Origin: an uncultured Clostridium sp.
GTDB taxonomy: Bacteria; Bacillota; Clostridia; Clostridiales; Clostridiaceae
Length of the DNA: 52,705 bases
Assembly: GCF_934754915.1 (NCBI RefSeq)
Contig: NZ_CAKVKB010000011.1
Location: 1-52,705 of the forward strand
Direction: 5' to 3'
Shown: piece by piece, positions 24,657-33,688 of the stretch
Position numbering within the stretch: the first letter of the stretch is position 1
How the letters are laid out: every line of letters begins with the position of its first letter
Notes under the pieces: generated by a model
Seen by the model: only the letters and a program-made list of their open reading frames with translations
What the model was told of the DNA's origin: nothing
Database searches by the model: none
Program-made: the position numbers and the translations under genes

Positions 24657-25850
24657 TTATTTAGCATAAGCTCCATTCCATACAATTTTTTTATAATTTT
24701 CTTTATCAGTATCACCTTCTGTACTAAAAAATAAGATTACAGAATTTTCATCTATCTTTAAACGTTCCTTCAATTCTTTTAAATCTAGATTTGTCAGTAT
24801 TTCAAATGCAGCTCCAAATCCAGCAGCTCCGCTTTCTCCTGACACAATACGCTCATCTCCTATAACTGGTGAAGATAATACTCTCATTCCCTGTGCAGCT
24901 ACATAATCTGGACATGAGATAAAATAATCTGCATAATTTCTTAATATGTCAATTCCAACAGTTACTGGCTCTCCACACGCAAGTCCTGCCATTATTGTAT
25001 TCATATCTCCTGCAACAGGATGAATCTTTCCATCATCTGCTTTTATAGTTTTAAAAATACACGCTGCTTCATTTGGTTCTACAATTGTGATTATTGGCTT
25101 ATCTTCTTTATAAACATCAGAGAAGAATCCTGTAACAGCTGTTGAAAAAGAACCAACTCCTGCCTGAAGAAAAATATGTGTTGGTCTTTTTCCTTCAAGC
25201 TGTTCATAAGCTTCATCCGCCATTGTAGTATATCCTTTCATTATATTTACTGGTATTTTTTCATAGCCTGTCCATGAAGTATCCTGTACTAAAATCCATC
25301 CATTTTTTTTAGCATTTTTATCAGCAAGTCTTACTGCATCATCATAATTTAAATCAGTAATTGAAGCATCTGCTCCTTCTGCCCTAATATTTTCAAGACG
25401 TTCTGCTACACTTCCTTTAGGCATATATATTATTGATTTTTGTCCCAACTCTCTTGCTGTCCAGGCTACTCCTCTTCCATGATTACCATCTGTTGCAGAT
25501 ATAAAAGTAATATCTCCTAATTTGTCTTTTACTTCTTTTGAGATGATTTTCTCATATGGAAGTTCATCAATATCAACCCCCAGCTGTTCCGCTATATAAT
25601 TTCCAATTGCAAAACTTCCTCCTAAAACCTTGAATGCATTTAATCCAAAACGATATGATTCATCTTTAACATATATATCTGAAACACCTAACTCATGTGC
25701 AAGATTATTCAATTTTCGAAGTGGAGTTTTCTTATATATTGGAAAACTTTCATGAAATCTTCTAGACTTTTCTGCTGTTTTCTTTCCTAAAAATCCTACT
25801 GAAGGTTTTTCTTTATTGTTAGTTTTATTAGAAATCATTTCAAAACTCAT
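24657..25850 (-). CDS. ygeX: 2,3-diaminopropionate ammonia-lyase
   Basis: PLP enzyme converting 2,3-diaminopropionate to pyruvate and ammonia. 397 aa from the ATG at 25850 (MSFEMISNK). The in-frame ATG seven codons earlier lacks a ribosome site and overlaps the previous gene, while AAAGGATG lies 9 nt before this one. Motifs: SYRFGLNAFKVLGGSFA with the Schiff-base lysine (about 72 in this numbering), SATDGNHGRGVAW (PLP asparagine loop), FLQAGVGSFSTAV (phosphate-binding) and GESGAAGFGA. These are YgeX/DpaL signatures. Pyruvate made here is the likely carbon and energy output of the pathway. Confidence 0.94.
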   Translation of the reverse strand: MSFEMISNKTNNKEKPSVGFLGKKTAEKSRRFHESFPIYKKTPLRKLNNLAHELGVSDIYVKDESYRFGLNAFKVLGGSFAIGNYIAEQLGVDIDELPYEKIISKEVKDKLGDITFISATDGNHGRGVAWTARELGQKSIIYMPKGSVAERLENIRAEGADASITDLNYDDAVRLADKNAKKNGWILVQDTSWTGYEKIPVNIMKGYTTMADEAYEQLEGKRPTHIFLQAGVGSFSTAVTGFFSDVYKEDKPIITIVEPNEAACIFKTIKADDGKIHPVAGDMNTIMAGLACGEPVTVGIDILRNYADYFISCPDYVAAQGMRVLSSPVIGDERIVSGESGAAGFGAAFEILTNLDLKELKERLKIDENSVILFFSTEGDTDKENYKKIVWNGAYAK

Positions 25851-25851
25851 A

Positions 25852-27453
25852 TTAAAAACATCCTTTCTCATAACCTGCTTTAATTACATTTTTTATCCAC
25901 TCTTTTATCTTCTCTGTATGTTCATCAAATTTATATTTTCCTTCATTTTTTATATATAAAACTTTAGATCCATTACATATTTCAAATTGCTTCTCATTTT
26001 CAGTCAGCATAATCTTTTCTTTATAAGGGATATGTCCCATTGCGCATGAAAAAGTACAGCAACCACATTCATTACAGAGACGATCACGATGAACCACATA
26101 TTTTTTATCCTCTATTGTGACTTTTACATTTGCACGATTAGGACACACATCTACACAATTGTTGCATACACTACACAATGAACTATATTCTTTACAATTT
26201 GTCTTTCTGATTTTTGTTTCCTTCCAGTCATACTTCATGTTTATTTCTGCATCCTCAGAAATTTTTTTAAGAAGGTCTGCATCTATTGACTTTTTTTCCT
26301 TACATGAATCTATTTTTTCAACAAGCCTAGTTATATTTTTATAGCCTCCCTGCTTTAATAAAAATGAAGACAGAGTAACTGGTTTAATTCCTGTATCTAA
26401 TATTTCAGAAATATTAGATACATCTATTCCTCCTGAATAAGAAATAGGAATTTCCCCTTGAAATTTTTCTGCTAATAAATATGCTACATAAATAGAAATT
26501 GGATATAATGCTGGACCTGACATATACATATCTTCTCCATCTAATTCATTATTTTCAATAATTACTGGAAAAGTATTAGTAAGTTTAATTCCAAATTCAT
26601 TTCCTTTTTTATCTGCTTCTTTTTTTACATTCTTAATCATTTCTACAGCATTTTCTAAAGTTATATCTTTTTCAAATATCTCATTTTTGAAATGTATATT
26701 TTTATATCCTTTATGTGCTAAAATCTCCTGAATTTTTTCTTTTCCTGCTAGAGTTGGATTCATCTTTATATATGTATTTAAATTTTTTTCATTGATAAGA
26801 TATAATGCAATCTTTTCAATTTCATCACTCTTACATCCATGCATTGTTGAAAGCGTAACTGTATTGCATATGTTTGGCGATATATTTTCAATATATTCTT
26901 CTTTAATATTTTGAAATAAATTTAAGTTCTCTTTGACATATTCAATATCATTCTTCCACTCAGCAGTATTTCTTGCATCAATCATATTATTCAAAAATGT
27001 ATCCACTTTCAGAGATTTAATTCCTTCTAAGTCATAACCAACACTCATAATAAAATGAATAGAATTTTTTGTACCTAGATTAAATTCTTTAGCTAATATC
27101 ATTATTAAAAGATAAGCCTTAATATATTCATTCTGTGCCTCTTCTACTGTCAATTCCGTAGACCATTCTGTATTAAAAACTTCATGACCGACATAAATAC
27201 ATGGCTTTTTTATTTGAAGTTCTTCACCTTCCAATATCTGAACTGTCTTCAATTCAAAATAAGATGCTCCTGCAGCATAAGCCGCTACTATATTTCCTGC
27301 CATCTGTGTATGTGGGCCTGCAGCTGGCCCTATTGGTACATCATCCATAATCCTTTTTACTGGAACCTGCATAAAAGTTTTACTTTCCTTATATTCTCTT
27401 ATAAGCTTTCCAAGCAACTCCTCAAATGAAATTGGAATCATCTTATTCGTCAT
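25852..27453 (-). CDS. Short YgfK-like Fe-S protein (DHOD-like barrel plus ferredoxin domain)
   Basis: About 533 aa. The first ~400 residues resemble the dihydroorotate-dehydrogenase-like N-terminal part of YgfK (VGPAAGPHTQMAGNIVAAY; YELKTVQ; LSTMHGCKSDEIE; FPISYSGGID-type IPISYSGGID). Two [4Fe-4S] motifs follow: about C431/C434/C437/C441 and C464/C467/C470/C474. Full-length YgfK (about 1030 aa) has a large glutamate-synthase-like FAD/NADPH domain between these parts; it is missing here. I therefore expect an Fe-S/flavin oxidoreductase that takes electrons from a separate partner. The ATG at 27453 is preferred over the TTG/GTG four codons upstream. It abuts ygeX within 1 bp. Confidence 0.82.
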   Translation of the reverse strand: MTNKMIPISFEELLGKLIREYKESKTFMQVPVKRIMDDVPIGPAAGPHTQMAGNIVAAYAAGASYFELKTVQILEGEELQIKKPCIYVGHEVFNTEWSTELTVEEAQNEYIKAYLLIMILAKEFNLGTKNSIHFIMSVGYDLEGIKSLKVDTFLNNMIDARNTAEWKNDIEYVKENLNLFQNIKEEYIENISPNICNTVTLSTMHGCKSDEIEKIALYLINEKNLNTYIKMNPTLAGKEKIQEILAHKGYKNIHFKNEIFEKDITLENAVEMIKNVKKEADKKGNEFGIKLTNTFPVIIENNELDGEDMYMSGPALYPISIYVAYLLAEKFQGEIPISYSGGIDVSNISEILDTGIKPVTLSSFLLKQGGYKNITRLVEKIDSCKEKKSIDADLLKKISEDAEINMKYDWKETKIRKTNCKEYSSLCSVCNNCVDVCPNRANVKVTIEDKKYVVHRDRLCNECGCCTFSCAMGHIPYKEKIMLTENEKQFEICNGSKVLYIKNEGKYKFDEHTEKIKEWIKNVIKAGYEKGCF

Positions 27454-27487
27454 TTTAATCACCAACCTTCCATCTATTTTTAATCAG

Positions 27488-28813
27488 CTAAAGCCTGCTC
27501 CATAAATCCTTTGCAGATTCTGCACTTTCCTTGAGCAATCGTTCTTCATCCACAAAGCACATCTTTCTATTCCTCATTAATATCTTTCCATTAATTATTG
27601 TTGTATCGGTCATACCTCCACTCATTCCAAACATCATATGGCCATTAATATTTCCATCATTTATTTTTGTATATGGACGATAATCCATAATTACCAAATC
27701 TGCTAACGCACCATATTTTAAAATTCCAATTTCTTCTCCAAATATTTTTGAAGCTATTTTCTTGTTGTTTTCAAAGAGTAATTCTGATGCTTCTGAAAAT
27801 CCTCTATCTGGAATACCTCTCTTATGTTTCTGAAGTATATTAGCCACCTTTAATGACTCAAACATATCATTTGTATATCCATCTGTTCCAAGGCCTACTA
27901 AAATTCCCTTATCTATCATTTCTATTACATCAGGTGCTCCAACTGCATTTCCCATATTTGATTCTGGATTGTGAACCACAGTAGTTTTTGTATTCTTTAA
28001 AATATCCATATCAGATTCTTTTATATGAATACAATGTCCAGCAATCGTATTTATTCCTAATATTCCAAATTTGTTCATCCTCTCTATAATTGACATATTA
28101 TAATTTTTTTTACAGTGCTCGGCATCATAGATTCCTTCAGCAATATGTATATGGTACCCTGCATTATCTTTATTCTGCTTAATACAATAATCTAATGTTT
28201 TATCACTCAACGTAAATGATGCATGCATCCCAACAAGAGCTTTTATCATACTACTCTTTTTTTCTTTTGAATAATGTATAAAATCCATGTTTTCCTTTAC
28301 TGCACTTTTCATTTTATCCAATCCATCACGATCTGATATTTCATAAGAAAGGCAAGTTCTTATAGATAATTCTTGTGCAGCTTCTGCTATTTTAAACAAA
28401 CTTCCTTCCACTGCTCCATATCCCGCATGATGATCTACAACTGTGGTAACTCCATTTCTAATACATTCTAAATATATTGCAATTGCACTGTAGTACGTGT
28501 TTTTCAGACTCAATTTTCTATCAATATGCCACCATGTTCCTTCGAGTACATCAATAAAGTTTTTAGGTGGTTTTTCTGGAATTGATGCACCTCTTGCAAA
28601 TGCACTATAAATGTGTTCATGTGCATTTATAAGTCCAGGCATAATAATCATTCCATTTGCATCTATAAATTCTGCTTCAGGATATTTAGCTTTTAAGTCA
28701 CAATACTTTCCTACTTCTTGAATCTTTCTTCCTCTAATCAATACTGCTCCATTTTCATAATAGGGATTATTTTTATCCCTTGTGATAAGTTTTCCATTCC
28801 CAACTAAAATCAT
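27488..28813 (-). CDS. ssnA: SsnA family aminohydrolase
   Basis: A 441-aa metal-dependent amidohydrolase of the chlorohydrolase/cytosine-deaminase branch. GLINAHEHIYSAFARG (about 60-75; HxH), HIAEG (about 222), the GHCIHI segment (about 259) and LGTDGYTNDMFES (about 310; catalytic D) are in order. SsnA is a standing member of YgeWXYZ/YgfK/XDH loci and is thought to deaminate or hydrolyse a purine-ring product; guanine deaminase-like activity is an alternative. The start overlaps the upstream FAD subunit stop by 4 bp (ATGA), so translation is coupled. Confidence 0.9.
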   Translation of the reverse strand: MILVGNGKLITRDKNNPYYENGAVLIRGRKIQEVGKYCDLKAKYPEAEFIDANGMIIMPGLINAHEHIYSAFARGASIPEKPPKNFIDVLEGTWWHIDRKLSLKNTYYSAIAIYLECIRNGVTTVVDHHAGYGAVEGSLFKIAEAAQELSIRTCLSYEISDRDGLDKMKSAVKENMDFIHYSKEKKSSMIKALVGMHASFTLSDKTLDYCIKQNKDNAGYHIHIAEGIYDAEHCKKNYNMSIIERMNKFGILGINTIAGHCIHIKESDMDILKNTKTTVVHNPESNMGNAVGAPDVIEMIDKGILVGLGTDGYTNDMFESLKVANILQKHKRGIPDRGFSEASELLFENNKKIASKIFGEEIGILKYGALADLVIMDYRPYTKINDGNINGHMMFGMSGGMTDTTIINGKILMRNRKMCFVDEERLLKESAESAKDLWSRL

Positions 28814-29661
28814 AAGCTGTCACCACCATTACTTAAAAATGATCCTAAAAGATTCAAACTCACTTTTTTTCTATATACAGCTGTCGAACGCTGATCATCA
28901 ATTGGAGTTATAAATTCAGAATACTCCTCTATAAACTCTTCTTTTTTATTGTCTAGTTGATCTAATGTAAGTCCAATTATTTTCTTTTCAATTTCAGATT
29001 TTCTTACTACCTTTATGCTGACTGATCCAAATGCTATTCTTGCATCAATAATTTTTTCTTTATCTGTTTTTATAAGTCCAACAAATGAAAGTTTAGAAAT
29101 TGCTTCTGATTTTCTTGCTCCTACTTTCTCATAATACATTTTTGAAACATTAGAATAGCTCTCAATTGGAATTTCTATTTCTGTTACTAAAGCTTCTTTT
29201 TTTAACGCAATTTTTCGGATTCCCAATATAAACTTTTCAATAGGAAACTTTTCCGTTACAACTTCTCCACTGTCATTTAAATACTTTGAAACAACTATTG
29301 CTGACAAAGCATACAGTACTGGAAGGCTGTCACCTGCAGGTGACGCATTGCATATATTTCCTGATAATGTTCCAGAGCTTCTGACTGCTGGTGATGCAAT
29401 CTGTTTCATAACTGTCTTTAGGATTTCTGGAATTCTGCTATCATTAATCATTTCTGAATAAGTACATTCTGCACCAATCCTTAACAAGCCATCTTCTTCA
29501 CATATATTTTTTAATTCTTCAACACCATTTAGAAACATCATATGCTCAGATCTTTTGCCTGAAACCATAACATCAGTTCCCCCAGATACAATTATCATAT
29601 CTTCATGCTCTTTAACATCTTTTAATGCTTCCAAAAGATTGACTGGATAATATCCTACCAT
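28810..29661 (-). CDS. Xanthine dehydrogenase FAD-binding subunit
   Basis: 283-aa FAD subunit of the three-subunit molybdenum hydroxylase. IIVSGGTDVMVSGK (about 23-36) is the FAD pyrophosphate loop; RIGAECTYSEM and SPAVRSSGTLSGNICNASPAGDSLPVL (in part: SGTLSGNICNASPAGDSLP, about 96-114) are FAD-contact segments of the CO-dehydrogenase flavoprotein family; and a C-terminal CODH_C domain (RKSEAISKLSF onwards) follows. It passes electrons from the Fe-S centres to NAD or another acceptor. Overlaps both neighbours (7 bp with the Fe-S subunit, 4 bp with ssnA), showing tight translational coupling. Confidence 0.93.
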   Translation of the reverse strand: MVGYYPVNLLEALKDVKEHEDMIIVSGGTDVMVSGKRSEHMMFLNGVEELKNICEEDGLLRIGAECTYSEMINDSRIPEILKTVMKQIASPAVRSSGTLSGNICNASPAGDSLPVLYALSAIVVSKYLNDSGEVVTEKFPIEKFILGIRKIALKKEALVTEIEIPIESYSNVSKMYYEKVGARKSEAISKLSFVGLIKTDKEKIIDARIAFGSVSIKVVRKSEIEKKIIGLTLDQLDNKKEEFIEEYSEFITPIDDQRSTAVYRKKVSLNLLGSFLSNGGDSL

Positions 29662-30122
29662 AATCCATCCCCCTGTTCTGCTGCCATCTGCACAGCATCA
29701 ACAATCATGTTATATCCTGTACATCTACATAAATTTCCAGAAATACTTTCTCTTATATCATCTAATGTTGGATGTGGAACTCTCCTCAAAAGCGCTTCTG
29801 CTGCCATAATCATTCCTGGTGTACAAAATCCACATTGAACTGCACCTGCCTGTGCAAATGTTTTTTCTAATAATTTATAACGTTTTGTATCCCTAAAACC
29901 TTCAACTGTAATGACTTCTTTATTCATAACATTTCCAAGTGGAGTAATACATGAATTCATTAATTCCCCATCAACAAGTACTGAACAAGCCCCACACTCA
30001 CCTTCCTTACATCCTTCTTTAGGTCCTGTAAGTTTAAACTCGCCTCTTAATACATCCAATAATCTTTCACATGGATCAGTTTCTGTTTTAATTTCTTTTC
30101 CATTTAATTTAAATGTAACCAT
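29655..30122 (-). CDS. Xanthine dehydrogenase [2Fe-2S] subunit
   Basis: 155-aa iron-sulfur subunit with both clusters complete: plant-type ferredoxin C38, C43, C46, C58 (CKEGECGAC...C) and the helical-domain cluster C97, C100, C132, C134 (QCGFC, LCRCTGY). It relays electrons from the Mo site of the neighbouring 699-aa subunit to the FAD subunit. The length is standard for a separate small subunit. Lies 24 bp after the Mo subunit gene and overlaps the FAD subunit gene by 7 bp. Confidence 0.95.
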   Translation of the reverse strand: MVTFKLNGKEIKTETDPCERLLDVLRGEFKLTGPKEGCKEGECGACSVLVDGELMNSCITPLGNVMNKEVITVEGFRDTKRYKLLEKTFAQAGAVQCGFCTPGMIMAAEALLRRVPHPTLDDIRESISGNLCRCTGYNMIVDAVQMAAEQGDGLW

Positions 30123-30146
30123 ATACCCAATCCTTCTTTCTTTAAA

Positions 30147-32246
30147 CTATATTACTTCCATAAGTCTTTCTGGTGTCACTGGAATTGCATACATATCTTT
30201 TGATACTGCCTGCTCTATTGCTGCTTCATAAGCTGGTGCTGTTCCAATTAAAGTAAGTTCTCCTGCTCCTTTTGCTCCAAATGGTCCGCCTTCATAAGGA
30301 TTATCCACAAATTCTATTCCAAATGGTACTGTATCTTTAGATGTTGGTATTATATAATCTGTCATACTTGCCTGACGTATAGTTCCATTAATATTTTCCA
30401 TTTTCTCCATAGAACCATAACCAAGTCCCTGTAACATTCCACCTTCTGCCTGGCCTTTCATTATAGTTTTATCAATTGTCTTTCCTACATCAAATACTCC
30501 CCATACTCCTAGCAATTTAGATTGAGCAGTCAACATATCAACTTCAAGTTCTACCACATTAACCCCATATGAATATGTTGGATAAGCATCTCCTTGGAAT
30601 GTTTCCATATCCCATGGAATCATATCTGTATGCTGATAATGTTCTTCTATAACCAAAGCTTTTCCATCTTCCCATTGTTCCTTCATTTTCTTTGATGCAC
30701 GTTCCAATAACTTTCCTACAATCATAAGAGAACGCGATGCTACTGTTGGTCCTGAATTTGGAACCTTATCCGTATCTGGATTTTCTATTTTTATTCTTTC
30801 CAATGGTACCTCTAATATTTGAGCAACTATTTTGGAAAATGTTGTTTTAATACCTTGTCCTATATCTGCGTTGCTTGCAAGTATTTCTAAAGTATCATCT
30901 TCATGTTTAACCAGCTTTACTACAGATTTTATAAGATCCTTTTCTGCTGATCCTGTAAATCCACATCCATGTAAAAATATAGACATTCCTATTCCTTTTC
31001 TATATCTTCCAGTCTGAATTTTTTTATATTCTGAATACTTTCTGCTGTAATTACACATATCCTCGATTTTATCTATCATTTCCATTAAAGGCACATGATG
31101 ATGATATTCTCCATTAGTTGAAGTCTTATCTCCTTGCTTTATCATATACATCTTTTTAAAATCTAAAGGAATAATATTTAATTTCTTAGCAATATGATTC
31201 ATCAATGTTTCAATAGCAAAAAAGCTTTGTGGTGCACCAAAACCTCTATAAGCACCATTGCAAACTGTATTAGTAATCATTGCTTTCCCATCTATATGTA
31301 AATTTTCAATGTTATATACACCACATGCTGCAATTAGTGAACGCTGTAAAACCACACTTGATAATCCAGCATATGCACCTGCATCTAATTTGATATCTGC
31401 ATATATAGCTGTAACTTTACTATTCTCATCTAATGCAGCTTTATAAACTAATTTTCCTGGATGACGTTTAGGTGTTACTGCCATATCTTCTCTTCTATTC
31501 AATATAAGCTGTACTGGATGTCCAGTTTTGAATGCTGCTACTGCTGCTTGACATCCTAACATAGATGGATAATCTTCTTTACCACCAAAACCTCCTCCTG
31601 TAACTGTCTGTATAATTTGTACTTTATCTTCATCAAGGCCCATAGCCTGCATAACTGCATTTTTAACATAATATGGACACTGCATTGAACCATAAACTGT
31701 TGATTTTCCACCCTTGTATATTCCAATTGCTCCCTGTGGTTCTAGATATGCTTGTTCCTGATATCCTGTAAAAAAAGTTTCTTCTATAATTTGCGATGCA
31801 TTTTCAAATGCTTCATCAGGGTTTCCCTTTATATAATTATAAGAAGCAGCTGATTCTGTAGAATCATCAATTTTTAATACTGGTTTAAATTCTTCATATT
31901 CAATTTCAACCTGTTTAGCATATATATTAACTTTTTCTTTATCTGGTCCTGCAATCATCAGAACGCCTTCACCAATATATCTAACAATATTATTGGAGAA
32001 TATTGGTTGCTCACTTGTAATAACTTTCAATTTATTTTCTCCAGGAACATCTTCTGCTCCAATAACTTCATAGCCATGTTCCATTTTAGGAATATTTATA
32101 TTCTTTATTTTCCCATAAGAAATTGTAGATCTTACCATAACACCATAAAGCATTCCTTCAAATTTCATATCTGCAATATAGATAGCTTTGCCACTCATTT
32201 TTTCATCATGATCTTTTTTCTTAACTGATTCACTAATATCTCTCAT
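30147..32246 (-). CDS. Xanthine dehydrogenase molybdopterin-binding subunit
   Basis: 699-aa catalytic subunit. The a/b hammerhead domain (about 15-125) is followed by the Mo-cofactor domain. Motifs: EQAYLEPQGAIG (about 164), GGGFGGKED (217-225), AYRGFGAPQSFFAIE, a GQG/GIKT-type segment IGQGIKTTFSK and the C-terminal GAKGAGELTLIG with the catalytic glutamate. With the adjacent Fe-S and FAD genes it makes a complete hydroxylase, most simply a purine/xanthine dehydrogenase; nicotinate- or aldehyde-type substrates cannot be excluded from sequence. The start codon is 1 bp beyond the hyuA stop. Confidence 0.92.
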   Translation of the reverse strand: MRDISESVKKKDHDEKMSGKAIYIADMKFEGMLYGVMVRSTISYGKIKNINIPKMEHGYEVIGAEDVPGENKLKVITSEQPIFSNNIVRYIGEGVLMIAGPDKEKVNIYAKQVEIEYEEFKPVLKIDDSTESAASYNYIKGNPDEAFENASQIIEETFFTGYQEQAYLEPQGAIGIYKGGKSTVYGSMQCPYYVKNAVMQAMGLDEDKVQIIQTVTGGGFGGKEDYPSMLGCQAAVAAFKTGHPVQLILNRREDMAVTPKRHPGKLVYKAALDENSKVTAIYADIKLDAGAYAGLSSVVLQRSLIAACGVYNIENLHIDGKAMITNTVCNGAYRGFGAPQSFFAIETLMNHIAKKLNIIPLDFKKMYMIKQGDKTSTNGEYHHHVPLMEMIDKIEDMCNYSRKYSEYKKIQTGRYRKGIGMSIFLHGCGFTGSAEKDLIKSVVKLVKHEDDTLEILASNADIGQGIKTTFSKIVAQILEVPLERIKIENPDTDKVPNSGPTVASRSLMIVGKLLERASKKMKEQWEDGKALVIEEHYQHTDMIPWDMETFQGDAYPTYSYGVNVVELEVDMLTAQSKLLGVWGVFDVGKTIDKTIMKGQAEGGMLQGLGYGSMEKMENINGTIRQASMTDYIIPTSKDTVPFGIEFVDNPYEGGPFGAKGAGELTLIGTAPAYEAAIEQAVSKDMYAIPVTPERLMEVI

Positions 32247-32247
32247 G

Positions 32248-33543
32248 CTACTCGCCTCTTCTTATATATTTTCCCAAATGCTCTTTGCCTAATATTTTCC
32301 CACCTGTTACTATAAGTCTTCCTCTACTATAAACCTTCTCTATTTTTCCTCTTAATATTTTTCCATCATAAACACTCATTTCATCATTAACAATTGTATT
32401 TTTTTTAGGATTGAATATTGTAATATCAGCATCATATCCTGGAAGCAGATTTCCTTTGTGCTTTAATCCATATGCTTTGGCTGGTCCTTTTGTAAATTTA
32501 TCAACAATATTTATTCCATTTTGACCGTACATATTCAAAAATGAATATCGAATCCCCCCAATTCCCATAGGTATTTCTCTTGTATATTTATGTTTTTTCT
32601 GTTCTTTTGTATATGGACAGTGATCTGTTCCAATAGTACTTATAACCTCTATTTCTTCATTCAAAAGAATCCTCTCTTCCTCTGAACGTATTGGTGGAGT
32701 CATTGTATATTTATATCCGTCTTCACTCTCTAACTTGCTACTATTTAATAAAAAGTAGTGTGGACAGCTTTCTAATATAATCTGATGATTCTTCAATTCT
32801 TTATAAAACTGTTGATCTAATGCTTTTGCACTGCTTCCAGCACTTACATGAACAATATACAAATTTCCTCCAGTCTTTCTCGCCATCTGTGCTAATTTAA
32901 TAACTTCTATATTTTCAGTTATTACAGGTCGTGATTTTTCATGATCTTTTACCAGTATATTTTTTTCTTTCGAAATAAGATCATCATTCTCCGCATGTAC
33001 AACAATAACTGCATTTTCTGTAGCAGATTCTTTTAATAATTCATAAATATAATCATCATATGTCCTTCTATCTGTATTTGAATATGTTGTAAATAATTTA
33101 ATAGAATTAATTCCATATTTTTTACTTTCTTCTATTATTAATTTTGCAGAATCAACAGGATTTGCAATAGTTGTATGAAAAGAGTAGTCTACAAGACTTC
33201 TTTCTGCCATTTTATTTCTTTTATTAAATTCCTCAGAAATCTGTTCTGCTTTTTTTACAGGATCCAAAAAATCAATATAAGTTGTCACCCCTCCTAAAGC
33301 TGCTTCTTTAGAACCTGCTTCAAAATCATCCTTAGATATGTTGTTGCCTACGCCTAATGCAAAATGTACATGAGGATCAATAAATCCAGGTAAAACATAA
33401 CAGCCTGATACATCAACTTCGTTTTTAGAATCAAATTTTTCTGTTGAAACAGCACTTATTTTTTCATTTTTTATATAAATATTCATATTTTGTAATTCTC
33501 CATCTAAATAAACAGAACCATTTTTTATACCTAAATCAAACAT
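32248..33543 (-). CDS. hyuA: HyuA-type dihydropyrimidinase/hydantoinase family amidohydrolase
   Basis: A 431-aa cyclic amidohydrolase. FIDPHVHFALG (about 54-64; HxH metal ligands), the SIKLFTTYS segment (about 152-160; the lysine expected to be carboxylated), VVHAEND (about 184), YIVHVSAGSS (about 231) and TIGTDHCPY (about 302; catalytic D). Such enzymes open six- or five-membered imide rings; in purine degradation clusters HyuA is proposed to open an imidazole- or pyrimidine-derived ring. It is separated from the MoeA-like gene by 145 bp, has a good AGGAGGAAG site, and starts the main catabolic run. Confidence 0.9.
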   Translation of the reverse strand: MFDLGIKNGSVYLDGELQNMNIYIKNEKISAVSTEKFDSKNEVDVSGCYVLPGFIDPHVHFALGVGNNISKDDFEAGSKEAALGGVTTYIDFLDPVKKAEQISEEFNKRNKMAERSLVDYSFHTTIANPVDSAKLIIEESKKYGINSIKLFTTYSNTDRRTYDDYIYELLKESATENAVIVVHAENDDLISKEKNILVKDHEKSRPVITENIEVIKLAQMARKTGGNLYIVHVSAGSSAKALDQQFYKELKNHQIILESCPHYFLLNSSKLESEDGYKYTMTPPIRSEEERILLNEEIEVISTIGTDHCPYTKEQKKHKYTREIPMGIGGIRYSFLNMYGQNGINIVDKFTKGPAKAYGLKHKGNLLPGYDADITIFNPKKNTIVNDEMSVYDGKILRGKIEKVYSRGRLIVTGGKILGKEHLGKYIRRGE

Positions 33544-33688
33544 ATCTCTTCCTCCTTTTTACATCAGTAAATATGCAATTTAATTTCATTTTATTTGAAT
33601 ATATATAAAAATAAGTAAATAAATTTTAAAAACATTTCTAGACTTCTTATAATATTTATTAAACAAATTAAAATAATTAAATAATATT

